NCBI GenBank assembly: GCA_937142855.1
Contig: CAKZQZ010000071.1
Span: 1-40,239 of the forward strand
Direction of reading: 5' to 3'
Length of the DNA: 40,239 bases
Origin: an uncultured Alphaproteobacteria bacterium
GTDB lineage: Bacteria > Pseudomonadota > Alphaproteobacteria > Puniceispirillales > Marisalimonadaceae
The position numbers and the translations under genes are program-made. Below the pieces are notes generated by a model. The model was not told the DNA's origin. It saw only the letters and a list, made by a program, of their open reading frames with translations, and ran no database searches. Of this stretch, positions 1 through 8,277 are shown piece after piece (position 1 is the stretch's first letter; each line of letters opens with the position of its first letter).

Positions 1-230
1 TTGCCAGCAAAATTTCCCATTAATAAAAAAAGAGGAATTACTGATAGAGAGTAGTTTGAAAATAGATGCCATGCACTCGTTTTGACTTGAGACAAAATTG
101 GTAGCCAGCCTGCTATTAAAATAGTCCCCGAACAGCCTACAATTAGCATTGAAAGACCAATAGGAATTCGTAACGCCATCATTAAAAACAAAATTGGGAA
201 AGCTATTATGCCAAGTGTAAATTTATCCAT
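1..230 (-). CDS. dctM: TRAP transporter large permease DctM, N-terminal part (cut by window edge)
   Basis: This is the membrane channel subunit of a tripartite ATP-independent periplasmic transporter. It moves an organic acid or similar solute with a sodium or proton gradient. Reading the minus strand from the ATG at 230 gives about 76 residues. They start MDKFTLGIIAFPILFLMMAL and include the family hallmark SVIPLFLLMGNFA near the edge. The start lies 5 nt beyond the stop of the DctQ gene, so the two are probably translationally coupled. The rest of the gene lies outside the window. The family call is firm; the substrate is unknown. Confidence 0.9.
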   Translation of the reverse strand, partial: MDKFTLGIIAFPILFLMMALRIPIGLSMLIVGCSGTILIAGWLPILSQVKTSAWHLFSNYSLSVIPLFLLMGNFAG

Positions 231-235
231 TATAA

Positions 236-757
236 CTAATGTTCCAATATTTCATTTATTTTTAAGATAAACGTATAAAAACAACAAATTGTAAGCAGGA
301 AAAATGAAAGAATTACTGGTAAAAAGGGAACCCAAATAGGAAAGGCTAGAAGCATGGTTTCTTCTTGGTAAACATACATATCTTTTGCTCCTAGAATCAT
401 TCGAGAGCTAAAGAAAAAAGCAACTAAACCAAAAACAAGAGAGCTGGCGGCATCTAAAATATTAATGTTACGGGAAGATAATTTAGTTGTAAAATAGTCA
501 ACCTTAATATTTCCATTTTTTAGATGACAAAGAGGAAGAAAAGAGCCAATTGCAATCGCACAAGCCATTTCAATTAATTCAAAATCACCAATAATAGGAG
601 ATGAGAAAACAACTCTTCCAAAAATTGAAAAAATGCTGATCAGAGCAGCTATTAGTAAAGCAATACCCCCCAAAAACGCAAAATATCTAGATGTTAGATT
701 TAAAAGATGACCAAAGTTTTTGTATAAGCTAATTTCAGTTGATTTTTCTTTAAACAT
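236..757 (-). CDS. dctQ: TRAP transporter small permease DctQ
   Basis: Small integral membrane subunit of the TRAP transporter, 173 aa, the usual family length. Four hydrophobic segments are visible, at about residues 25-50, 60-78, 100-122 and 138-165. The stretch DFELIEMACAIAIGSFLPLC followed by HLKNGNIKVD is the typical DctQ central motif. The gene sits between dctP (13 nt upstream) and dctM (5 nt downstream), so it belongs to a dctPQM operon. DctQ and DctM form the membrane complex that receives solute from the DctP receptor. No strong Shine-Dalgarno sequence precedes the ATG, so translation may be coupled to dctP. Confidence 0.92.
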   Translation of the reverse strand: MFKEKSTEISLYKNFGHLLNLTSRYFAFLGGIALLIAALISIFSIFGRVVFSSPIIGDFELIEMACAIAIGSFLPLCHLKNGNIKVDYFTTKLSSRNINILDAASSLVFGLVAFFFSSRMILGAKDMYVYQEETMLLAFPIWVPFLPVILSFFLLTICCFYTFILKINEILEH

Positions 758-770
758 TTTAAAATTAAAT

Positions 771-1805
771 TTAGCTCATTTTTTCATATTTTGAAATTAA
801 TGATTTAGCCGCATCATATAGTTTTTGTCCGTCAAGGCCTTTATCATTAGCATCTTTAATCCAGTCTAGAATAACATCGTCAGCAGCTTTTTTTACTTCT
901 TCTAATGGTGCCCCTGATAGGATATGAAATTTTCCACCAGCCTTAACTGCTAAATCACGAGCTGGGCCTTCGAATTTATCCCATAAAATTCCAGCTTGTT
1001 TTGCAAGAGACATTCCAGAGTTTTTATTAATAATTTCCTTATGGCTTTTTGATAATGCGTTATATCTATTTTTGTTCATTATAAATAAGAAAGGAGCTGT
1101 ATAGATTCCTCTGTTACCCGCAACTTCAGTATGAGATTTTGTAAGTTCTTGAAGTTTAAAAGATGGCATTATTTCCCAAGGTACAACCATTCCATCAATG
1201 ACACCTTTAGATAAAGATGGGGCAACTTTTGGAATTGGCATCCCAACTGGCGTGGCTCGTAATTTTTTTAATAGGTTTGTTGCTGATCTAGTAGGGCCTC
1301 TTAATTTAAGTCCTTGAAAATCCTTTAACGACTTAATTAGAGTATTTTTTGTATGAATAGTACCAGGTGAGTGTACGTGTACTGCAAGGATTTTGTAATC
1401 TTTGAGATCTTCTGCACCTATGGTTTCTACAAATTCTTGAACTGCTTGGGCGGTAACTTTAGCGCTGGTTGGCATAAACGGTAATTCAAAAACTGAGAGT
1501 CTTGGAAATCTTCCGGGAGTATAGCCCGCTACTGTCCATATAACGTCCACAACTCCTTCACGAACCTGGTCAATAAGTTGTGGTGGTTTTCCTCCAAGTT
1601 GCATAGAAGGATAAAATTCAGTAATTATCTCGTTATTACTTTCTTTTTTGACTTTGTTAAACCAAGGTTTAACAAAATTAGCTATTGTATTGGAAGGCAT
1701 TGGAAGCATTGTATGAAATTTCAAGGTTATTTTATCTGCTAGCGATGGAAAAGAGAGTGCAGTTGAAAATAAATAAACGATTATAAAAAATACGAATTTT
1801 TTCAA
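771..1805 (-). CDS. dctP: TRAP transporter substrate-binding protein DctP
   Basis: Periplasmic solute receptor of the TRAP system, 344 aa. A signal peptide covers about residues 1-23 (hydrophobic core FVFFIIVYLFSTALSF, likely cleavage after SLA). The mature part has the DctP pattern, including GLKLRGPTRSATNLLKKL, whose conserved arginine usually binds a substrate carboxylate, and a late FIMNKNRYNALS segment. The start is TTG at 1805, preceded by GAGGAAAT at a normal distance. It is the first gene of the operon and diverges from the FAA-hydrolase gene at 1995. That neighbour suggests the imported solute is degraded by a hydrolase pathway for ketoacids, but the ligand cannot be read from the sequence. 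Confidence 0.93.
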   Translation of the reverse strand: MKKFVFFIIVYLFSTALSFPSLADKITLKFHTMLPMPSNTIANFVKPWFNKVKKESNNEIITEFYPSMQLGGKPPQLIDQVREGVVDVIWTVAGYTPGRFPRLSVFELPFMPTSAKVTAQAVQEFVETIGAEDLKDYKILAVHVHSPGTIHTKNTLIKSLKDFQGLKLRGPTRSATNLLKKLRATPVGMPIPKVAPSLSKGVIDGMVVPWEIMPSFKLQELTKSHTEVAGNRGIYTAPFLFIMNKNRYNALSKSHKEIINKNSGMSLAKQAGILWDKFEGPARDLAVKAGGKFHILSGAPLEEVKKAADDVILDWIKDANDKGLDGQKLYDAAKSLISKYEKMS

Positions 1806-1889
1806 TGATATTTCCTCATATTAAAAAGAATTTGTAATAAGAATAAATTTAAATTTTATAGAAATTAATTAGCATTTAATTTGTACCTA

Positions 1890-1904
1890 GTCTACTTAGT
1901 AGAC
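1890..1904. promoter_or_regulatory. Palindrome, candidate operator between divergent TRAP and hydrolase genes
   Basis: GTCTACT-T-AGTAGAC is a perfect 7+1+7 inverted repeat, about 85 nt from each divergent start. Its size and odd-centre symmetry resemble sites used by GntR-family dimers, which often control TRAP/catabolic gene pairs. No regulator gene of that kind is in the window. The repeat is seen directly; the regulatory role is inferred. Confidence 0.4.
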
Positions 1905-1994
1905 ATGGTTCAATAAATAATTTATTTAAGTTCATAAGCTCTTGTTTTTTATTGGATAGATCTATTTTTTTAAATTATGTAAAGGAAAAAAAGA

Positions 1995-2852
1995 ATGAAA
2001 TTATTAAGTTTTATCAGATTGGGTAAACCATCCTTTGGAGCAGTTGTTAAAGATGGTGTAATTGATTTAACTAGCAAACTTGATCCAGACGTAAATACAT
2101 TGAAAGACTTAATTTCTCTTAACTTAGAAAATGAAGCTGAGGAATATATTGCCGGTAAGACAAAAGACCTCTCATTTTCAGATATAACCTTTATGCCAGT
2201 TATTCCTAATCCAGAAAAAATAATGTGTGTTGGTTTAAATTATTTAGAACATAAAAAAGAAACTGGTAGGCCAGACGTCGATAATCCTACTATTTTTACA
2301 AGATTTGCAGATTCTCAAGTTGCCCACCTTCAACCATTAATAAAACCAGATAACTCTGATCGTTTTGACTATGAAGCTGAAATGGCAATCATTATAGGAA
2401 AGGGTGGAAGATTTATTTCTGAAGAGGATGCGCTTAACCATATTGCAGGTTATTCATGCTATAATGATGGTAGTGTAAGAAATTACCAAAGACATACTTC
2501 ACAATATACCCCAGGTAAAACATTTCCAGGCACGGGTGGTTTTGGTCCTTACATGGTCACTCCTAGCGAAGTTGGAGACTACAGGGAATTACCTATTGAA
2601 CTAAGGTTAAATGGAAACGTCATGCAAAAAGCTAAGTTGTCTGACTTAATTTTTCCAATACCAAGGCTTATAAGTTATGTTTCTGAGTTTACAGCTTTGT
2701 CTGCAGGAGATGTAATCGTTACTGGAACGCCTGGTGGTGTAGGCGATAAAAGAAACCCACCAGTTTATATGGTCCCTGGGGATGTTGTAGAGGTTGATAT
2801 AGGATTGTTAGGTGTTTTAAAAAATCCAGTTGTTGCTGCACCAAAGTTATAA
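1995..2852 (+). CDS. Fumarylacetoacetate hydrolase family protein
   Basis: 285 aa. The N-terminal 70 residues form the small FAH-type domain and residues about 73-280 the catalytic fold. Metal ligands are visible as E127 and E129 in DYEAEMA and D158 in CYNDGS, followed by K175 in the GKTFPGTGGFGP loop. The ending VTGTPGGVGDKRNPPVYMVPGD is typical of the family. Members cleave or decarboxylate acylpyruvates and 2-oxo-enoates such as fumarylpyruvate or oxaloacetate, or hydrate 2-keto-pentenoate. The exact substrate cannot be told. It diverges from a TRAP operon and probably acts on the imported compound or a product of it. The ATG has only the purine-rich GGAAAAAAAGA upstream as ribosome site. 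Confidence 0.9.
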   Translation: MKLLSFIRLGKPSFGAVVKDGVIDLTSKLDPDVNTLKDLISLNLENEAEEYIAGKTKDLSFSDITFMPVIPNPEKIMCVGLNYLEHKKETGRPDVDNPTIFTRFADSQVAHLQPLIKPDNSDRFDYEAEMAIIIGKGGRFISEEDALNHIAGYSCYNDGSVRNYQRHTSQYTPGKTFPGTGGFGPYMVTPSEVGDYRELPIELRLNGNVMQKAKLSDLIFPIPRLISYVSEFTALSAGDVIVTGTPGGVGDKRNPPVYMVPGDVVEVDIGLLGVLKNPVVAAPKL

Positions 2853-2874
2853 GTCCACAAATTAAAATAAATTT

Positions 2875-3561
2875 ATGATGAACAAATCTTTAATTACAAA
2901 TTTAGTATCAATCTTTATTATTTTAATCGGCTTTTTATACCGTGATGATCTTTCTTTCATTCTTCTAGTTGGGGTTTTTGCTTTATCAGGAAGCATTACT
3001 AATTGGTTAGCTATCCATATGTTGTTTGATAAGGTCCCTTTTTTATATGGATCTGGCGTTATTCTAGATAGATTTGACGATATAAAATTAGGCATTAAAA
3101 ATTTAATTCTAAAAGAATTATTTTCAGCTGACCAAATTGAAAAATTTATACTTGATAACAAACAAAAGGCTTCCGGTGGTATTATAGATAAAATAGATTT
3201 TGATAGAGTATTTATTGGTCTTGTTGAATCAATAGAAGGTTCTCAGTTAGGTGGAATGCTTGCTATGATTGGAGGAAGAAAGGCTTTAGAGCCCCTAAAA
3301 GATCCATTTGTTAAAAAGCTCAAAGTAATTATTGAAGATTTTATCAAAGACAATTCTGGAAATAATAATTCTACTGACGAATTACTACTTAAAATTGAAA
3401 ATATTTTAGACGCAAGGCTAGCAGATTTATCACCCAACGATATAAAAATCATTATTCAAAAAATGATAAGAGAACATTTAGGTTGGCTAGTAGTTTGGGG
3501 TGGTTTTTTTGGAGGTCTTTTAGGATTGATTTTCAGTCCAGTTGGCTTGAATTTAATCTAA
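2875..3561 (+). CDS. DUF445 family membrane protein
   Basis: 228 aa with a membrane hairpin at the N-terminus (about 5-25 and 28-50) and a final hydrophobic segment (about 205-228). The signature GSITNWLAIHMLF lies at the end of the first hairpin and matches the DUF445/YheB-like family. Its role is not well defined; some members are cell-envelope proteins. The gene starts 22 nt after the FAA-hydrolase stop on the same strand, so it may be co-transcribed without sharing a pathway. It ends at a strong bidirectional hairpin. The family call is good; the function is unknown. Confidence 0.8.
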   Translation: MMNKSLITNLVSIFIILIGFLYRDDLSFILLVGVFALSGSITNWLAIHMLFDKVPFLYGSGVILDRFDDIKLGIKNLILKELFSADQIEKFILDNKQKASGGIIDKIDFDRVFIGLVESIEGSQLGGMLAMIGGRKALEPLKDPFVKKLKVIIEDFIKDNSGNNNSTDELLLKIENILDARLADLSPNDIKIIIQKMIREHLGWLVVWGGFFGGLLGLIFSPVGLNLI

Positions 3562-3589
3562 AAAGAAGAGTGTCTAAACACTCTTCTTT
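3562..3589. terminator. Bidirectional intrinsic terminator
   Basis: A perfect 12-bp stem, AAAGAAGAGTGT / ACACTCTTCTTT, closes a 4-nt CTAA loop between the convergent DUF445 and SDR genes. A-rich on one side and T-rich on the other, it can terminate transcripts from both directions. Confidence 0.85.
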
Positions 3590-3597
3590 CAAAATTT

Positions 3598-4308
3598 TTA
3601 GGATATTAACCAACCACCATCAATATCTACGGTTGTGCCGGTTATAAATTCATTTTCTATAGCAAAAATAATACCTTTTGCAACTTCATCAGGAGTGCCT
3701 GCTCTAGGGATTAAGTTATTATTTGTAACGTTCTTATAATAATCTTTTCTTTCACTTCCCTGAAGGGGGCTCATAGGAGTGTCAATAATACCAGGAGAAA
3801 CAATATTTATTCTTTTAGGGGCTATTTCAGGCGCTATACCACGTGCAAAGGCTTCAACAGCTCCGCCTACTGAAGAAATTGCAATTTGTCCCGGCCTACA
3901 TTTTCTGGCAGGAGAACCACTTACTAGTACAATATTTCCATCATTTTTTAAACTTTTAGTTCCATATCTAACAACGTTTGTGTAACCCCATAATTTATCA
4001 AAAGAGGCTTTATATCCATCTAAATCCATATCTAGAAAAGGACCAACTGCTCTAGAGCCACCAGTTGCTGAGTTTACTAAAATATCGTACTCTCCTTCTT
4101 CTTCAAAAAACTGTTCAATAGCCTCTCTATCAAGTACATTAATTTTTTTTGTAGTAACGTTTTTAGGAACTTCTTTTAACTTTTCTGGATTTCGACTAAC
4201 TGCAATAACATGCGCACCTTTATCAGATAGCATTTGAGTTGCAGATAAACCAATTCCAGATGTTCCTCCAAATACGATAGCTTTTTTGCCATTTATATCC
4301 ATATTCAT
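3598..4308 (-). CDS. SDR-family protein lacking the catalytic YxxxK pair
   Basis: 236 aa with a clear Rossmann fold: nucleotide motif GGTSGIG at 14-20, a D60-type residue, an NSATGG motif in place of NNAG at 79-84, and SPGIIDTP at 171-178. The catalytic Ser is present (VLVSGS, S130), but the position of the Tyr is I144 and of the Lys is G148 (AISSVGGAVEAF). Classical ketoreductase chemistry is therefore unlikely. It may bind NAD(P) without reducing, or use another mechanism. The C-terminal IDGGW motif is normal. Start: the first of two ATGs, with AAGGA 6 nt upstream. The gene faces DUF445 across a terminator and diverges from alaX. Confidence 0.88.
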   Translation of the reverse strand: MNMDINGKKAIVFGGTSGIGLSATQMLSDKGAHVIAVSRNPEKLKEVPKNVTTKKINVLDREAIEQFFEEEGEYDILVNSATGGSRAVGPFLDMDLDGYKASFDKLWGYTNVVRYGTKSLKNDGNIVLVSGSPARKCRPGQIAISSVGGAVEAFARGIAPEIAPKRINIVSPGIIDTPMSPLQGSERKDYYKNVTNNNLIPRAGTPDEVAKGIIFAIENEFITGTTVDIDGGWLIS

Positions 4309-4404
4309 TTTATCCTTTTACGATTAAATATAATTAATTAATTACTTATAACATTTTGCATATATAATTGTTAAGAAAGTTTAAAATATTTTGAAGGTGA
4401 TAAC

Positions 4405-5097
4405 GTGACTGTTGAACTATTTAGAGATGATTCTTACACAAAAGAGCTTGATGTAATAGTATCTGAGGTGATCCCTGAGGGTTTAATTTTTGATAAAACT
4501 ATTTTTTATCCTGAGGGAGGTGGTCAGCCTGGAGATGAGGGATTTGTAAAAAATGACGAGAATAAAACGAGGGTTTTGGGTACTAAATATATTAATCAAA
4601 AATTAGTTCATTTAGTTGAAGAAACACAAGATTTCAAAAAAAATGACAAAGTAAAATTAGAATTAGACTGGTCTAGACGGTACAGTCATATGCAAGTTCA
4701 CACTTGTCTTCATTTGCTCTGTTCTATAATTCCATATCCTGTAACAGGAGGTTCAATAGGAGATGGAAGGGGACGCTTAGACTTTGATTTAGAAACGAAG
4801 CCTAATAAAGAAGATGTTTTGAATAGTTTAAATAAACTAATCAGTGACGATCATACTATTTCTATATCAAGTATTACAGACGATGAATTGGACCAAAATC
4901 CTGATTTAGTTAGGACTATGTCGGTTAAACCTCCTCGTGGTTCAGGCACAATAAGAATGATAAAAATTGGTGAAGATATAGATTTTCAACCCTGTGGTGG
5001 AACTCACGTAAAAAAAACTTCGGAAATTAAATTGGTCAAATCAGTTAAGATAGAAAATAAAGGCAAAATGAACAAAAGAATAATAGTTAATTTTTAG
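4405..5097 (+). CDS. alaX: Alanyl-tRNA editing protein AlaX
   Basis: 230 aa, a free-standing homologue of the editing domain of alanyl-tRNA synthetase. It hydrolyses Ser- or Gly-tRNA(Ala) in trans. The GGGQPGDEG motif is at 38-46. The zinc ligands are H99 and H103 in HTCLH, and C197 and H201 in CGGTH. All four are present, so the protein should be active. The length fits the AlaX type that includes the N-terminal beta-barrel part. The start is GTG at 4405, preceded by GAAGGTGA with 5 nt spacing; no better in-frame ATG exists. It converges on the methyltransferase gene with only 6 nt between stops. Confidence 0.92.
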   Translation: MTVELFRDDSYTKELDVIVSEVIPEGLIFDKTIFYPEGGGQPGDEGFVKNDENKTRVLGTKYINQKLVHLVEETQDFKKNDKVKLELDWSRRYSHMQVHTCLHLLCSIIPYPVTGGSIGDGRGRLDFDLETKPNKEDVLNSLNKLISDDHTISISSITDDELDQNPDLVRTMSVKPPRGSGTIRMIKIGEDIDFQPCGGTHVKKTSEIKLVKSVKIENKGKMNKRIIVNF

Positions 5098-5103
5098 AAA
5101 TAA

Positions 5104-5928
5104 TTATTTTTCGCAGACTATTTCAAATGGTAGTGTTCGATTTTCCTTTATTGATCGCATTGAGTTAATTGATCTTTCATGCATGGAAGAGCCTCCAATT
5201 ACATGTATTCCTAAAGTAGGTTTTTCAGATTTTGGTTGTTTTTGAATGAGTTTTTCATAGCCCTCAATATACTTATCACCTGTTTCAATAAGCTTAATAT
5301 TTATAAAACCTATTTCCTTCAAAATAGCGTTTGTGTTTTCTAGAGGTAATAAAAAACTCATCTCTTGGTTGTCAGCCCACGGTAATGGAAAAATTGGATC
5401 GCCTTCTGGTCCTAAGCCATGTTCAGTAAAAGCAAAGAAGCTTCCTTTTTTTAATACTCTATAGATTTCAGAGAAAAATTTCATTCTATCTGATATGTTC
5501 ATCGTCACATGTTGTGAGTACGCTCCATCAAAAACTTCATCTTCAAATTCTAATTTTTCTCCATTACCAACGTAAAGGTCTACCATGGTTGACATTGATG
5601 TAAGTCTATTAAAGTTATTACCTATTTCAATAAAGCTTGGTGTTATATCTACTCCTGTTATGTGGCATTTGAATTCTTTGGCATAATATCTGGCTGGACC
5701 ACCTAACCCGCACCCAACGTCCAGAATTTTTTGATTTTTTGTAATTGGCATTCTTTTACCAAGATCTTTGGTAGCTCCAATTCCACGCGCATGATATTGG
5801 TCAATTGGGAATAAATCTTCTATTTCTAGTTTTTTATTATTTAAACCAGAATCTAACATTGCCTGATTAATTCTTGAATGAAGATCACCTCTGGTCCAAA
5901 AATTTTCAATTTCAGTTATGCTGACCAT
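5104..5928 (-). CDS. Class I SAM-dependent methyltransferase
   Basis: 274 aa. Motif I is ILDVGCGLGGPARYYAKEF at about 68-86, followed by the acidic motif ITGVDIT. DGAYSQHVTMNI matches motif IV, and YRVLKKGSFFAFTEHG is the usual post-IV strand. The N-terminal DLFPIDQYHARGIGATKDLG precedes the Rossmann domain and is shared with small-molecule methyltransferases of the glycine/sarcosine and tocopherol type. The substrate is unknown. The gene begins 18 nt after the GMC oxidoreductase stop on the same strand, so the two are probably one operon. The neighbour recalls choline/betaine metabolism, but this is only suggestive. Confidence 0.85.
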   Translation of the reverse strand: MVSITEIENFWTRGDLHSRINQAMLDSGLNNKKLEIEDLFPIDQYHARGIGATKDLGKRMPITKNQKILDVGCGLGGPARYYAKEFKCHITGVDITPSFIEIGNNFNRLTSMSTMVDLYVGNGEKLEFEDEVFDGAYSQHVTMNISDRMKFFSEIYRVLKKGSFFAFTEHGLGPEGDPIFPLPWADNQEMSFLLPLENTNAILKEIGFINIKLIETGDKYIEGYEKLIQKQPKSEKPTLGIHVIGGSSMHERSINSMRSIKENRTLPFEIVCEK

Positions 5929-5946
5929 TATATAATCTATTTTATT

Positions 5947-7542
5947 CTAGCTATTAAGAATAAAATCAGCACAACGTTCACCAATCATCATGCAAACAGC
6001 GTTTGTATTTCCTGAAACTAATGTTGGCATTATAGAAGCATCTGCAATACGAAGCCCTTTGATTCCATGAACTTTTAGGCTTTTATCAACCACAGCTTCT
6101 TGGTCAAATCCCATTTTACAAGTTCCTGATGGGTGATAAACAGTTTCTGCTTTTTCTTTGATAAAATTTAAAATATCTTCATCGGTATCTAAATTTTTAC
6201 CAGGCTGAACTTCTTCTCCACAGAATTCTTGCATTGTTTCAGAATTCATAAGTTTTCTTATCAATTTTACACCTGAAACAAGTGTTTCTCTATCTAGAGA
6301 GTTAGATAAAAAATTAAATTTAATAGCAGGAGGTTCCTCTGGATTCGTAGATTTTATGTGAATGCTACCCCTACTTTCTGGTAAGTTTTGATTAACTGTA
6401 CATGTTATACCAGGCTCTACTCCTAATTTTCTTTTACCATTTTCTAAAACTACCTTGTAAGGTATGAAATGAACTTGAATGTCTGGAGCGGCTAATTCTT
6501 TTTTTGTTTTAAAAAAACCAACAACGGGAGCTGATGGTAGTGTTAAAAAACCGTCTCTTTTAAATACATAATTAGCAATCTGTTTAAGAAGGTTAAGGCC
6601 TCTTGCTTTATCATTATAAGCAATTCCAGGTTTAGTAATTTTATATACAATTCTTGGAGCAATGTGATCTCTTAAATTTTCACCAACTCCTTTCAACTCA
6701 TGAATAACTGATATACCCTTCTCTTCTAATATATCACGATTACCTATCCCAGATAACTCTAAGATTTGAGGAGAATTTATTGCGCCACCACAAAGAATTA
6801 TTTCTTTGGTAGTCAAATATCTGATCGATTTATTTTTTTGTTTAACTTCTAAGCCAACACATTTTTTTTCTTCAAAAAGTAATCTTGTAACTAGGCTATT
6901 TGTTACGATGGTGAGGTTTTTTCTGGATTTTATAGGTCTCAAATAAGCAACCTCAGCACTCATTCGCTCTCCCCTAAAAATAGTGGTTTGTGTATATCCA
7001 ATACCCTCTTGTTCTTCTCCGTTATAATCTTTATTTAAAGGAATATTATTTTCCTCAGCTGCTTTAAACAATCCATCATAAATAGGGTTTCTATCACTTA
7101 CTTCAGACACTTTAAGTGGTCCATCACTACCTCTTATATCAGTAACTTCGCCTTGGTAGTTCTCCATTTTTTTAAAAAAAGGTAATACGTTATCATATGA
7201 CCATCCAGTATTCCCCATTTGGGCCCATGTATCATAGTCTAGTTTATTCCCTCTTACATAGACAAGACCATTAATTGAGCTTGAGCCACCAAGTAACTTT
7301 CCCCTAGGTATTGGTATTTCTCTATTTGCAGTTGATTCTTCAGGTTCAGATCTATAACGCCAATTTGCAAGTGGATTATCTATTAACAAAGCAAAACTCG
7401 CAGGAAGTCTGGAAACGGGATGAGAAGCTCTCCCAGCTTCAATTAATAAAACTTTATTTTTTGGGTTTTCAGACAATCTATTAGCAACAGCACATCCTGC
7501 AGAGCCAGCTCCCACAACAATATAATCGAAATTATTATCCAT
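5947..7542 (-). CDS. GMC-family FAD-dependent oxidoreductase (choline/alcohol dehydrogenase type)
   Basis: 531 aa, full length. The FAD-binding VVGAGSAGCAVANRLSE lies at residues about 9-25. GMC signature 1 (PRGKLLGGSSSINGLVYVRG) and signature 2 (GGAINSPQILELSGIG) are both present. The active site near the C-terminus has HPSGTCKMG and SGNTNAV, a catalytic His with an Asn partner, as in choline dehydrogenase and polyethylene-glycol/alcohol dehydrogenases. It oxidises an alcohol, passing electrons to a quinone or cytochrome. The ATG is preceded by AGGAAGGAT. It is upstream of the methyltransferase and diverges from TerC. Choline is possible but not proven; I leave the symbol blank. Confidence 0.92.
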   Translation of the reverse strand: MDNNFDYIVVGAGSAGCAVANRLSENPKNKVLLIEAGRASHPVSRLPASFALLIDNPLANWRYRSEPEESTANREIPIPRGKLLGGSSSINGLVYVRGNKLDYDTWAQMGNTGWSYDNVLPFFKKMENYQGEVTDIRGSDGPLKVSEVSDRNPIYDGLFKAAEENNIPLNKDYNGEEQEGIGYTQTTIFRGERMSAEVAYLRPIKSRKNLTIVTNSLVTRLLFEEKKCVGLEVKQKNKSIRYLTTKEIILCGGAINSPQILELSGIGNRDILEEKGISVIHELKGVGENLRDHIAPRIVYKITKPGIAYNDKARGLNLLKQIANYVFKRDGFLTLPSAPVVGFFKTKKELAAPDIQVHFIPYKVVLENGKRKLGVEPGITCTVNQNLPESRGSIHIKSTNPEEPPAIKFNFLSNSLDRETLVSGVKLIRKLMNSETMQEFCGEEVQPGKNLDTDEDILNFIKEKAETVYHPSGTCKMGFDQEAVVDKSLKVHGIKGLRIADASIMPTLVSGNTNAVCMMIGERCADFILNS

Positions 7543-7668
7543 CTTAAATCCTTCCTGGGGGCTATAATAACTATTTGTATAGTCATATCAATCTCTAAAT
7601 CCGTTTAATTATTGATTAAAAATATAAACAATGTTACCCGTCTAAAATTAATAAGAGGAAACTTTATC

Positions 7669-8268
7669 TTGACAGAATGGCTCTTGGAGATCTTACAGAT
7701 TATAATTGCAGATATAGTTTTATCTGGTGACAACGCTCTTATTATTGGAATGGCTGCATCTGCGGTTCCAGAACAGCATCGAAAAAAAGTTATTTTTATA
7801 GGCTTAATGGCTGCTGCAGTTCTAAGGATTTTGTTTGCTCTTGTGGCGTCTTATCTAATTAGTATACCAGGATTACTACTTATTGGAGGTTTGTTGCTTT
7901 TTTGGGTATGTTGGAAATTTTATCAAGATATAAAAGAATTTTCTTCAAATGATGAAGATAAAAAAAAATTACAAAAAGACGTCTCTGGAAAAGGTTTAAA
8001 AGGAGCTTTAATTACAATAATTGTTGCTGACGTCTCGATGTCTCTTGATAATGTAATTGCCATTACAGCTATTGCAAGGGACAACACAACCTTACTTATT
8101 TTAGGTATTGGTTTTGCTATTTTATTAATGGCTTTTTTCGCAACGGCAATTGTTAAATTATTAACAAAGTTTAAATGGTTATCTTACTTAGGTCTAATTT
8201 TCTTAGTTTACCTCTCTTCTAAGATGACATTTGATGGTTGGCTCCAGCTTTTACCATTTCTTAATTAA
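7669..8268 (+). CDS. TerC family integral membrane protein
   Basis: 199 aa with six to seven membrane helices. Two repeated acidic motifs, IVLSGDNALIIGMAA (D21, N22) and DVSMSLDNVIAITA (D127, N128), are the TerC hallmark and sit in the membrane. Family members such as YjbE, Alx and MeeF are linked to manganese and other metal export or to tellurite resistance. I chose the TTG at 7669, which follows AGAGGA and gives an N-terminus of normal length (MTEWLLEILQ). A longer reading from 7612 adds 19 polar residues with no support. It converges on the TRAP permease gene with 9 nt between stops. Confidence 0.9.
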   Translation: MTEWLLEILQIIIADIVLSGDNALIIGMAASAVPEQHRKKVIFIGLMAAAVLRILFALVASYLISIPGLLLIGGLLLFWVCWKFYQDIKEFSSNDEDKKKLQKDVSGKGLKGALITIIVADVSMSLDNVIAITAIARDNTTLLILGIGFAILLMAFFATAIVKLLTKFKWLSYLGLIFLVYLSSKMTFDGWLQLLPFLN

Positions 8269-8277
8269 AAACTTTAT

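Noticed and set aside
7570-7583. Palindrome ACTAT-TTGT-ATAGT between the GMC oxidoreductase and TerC genes
   Set aside because: Only 5-bp arms in AT-rich DNA; expected by chance.
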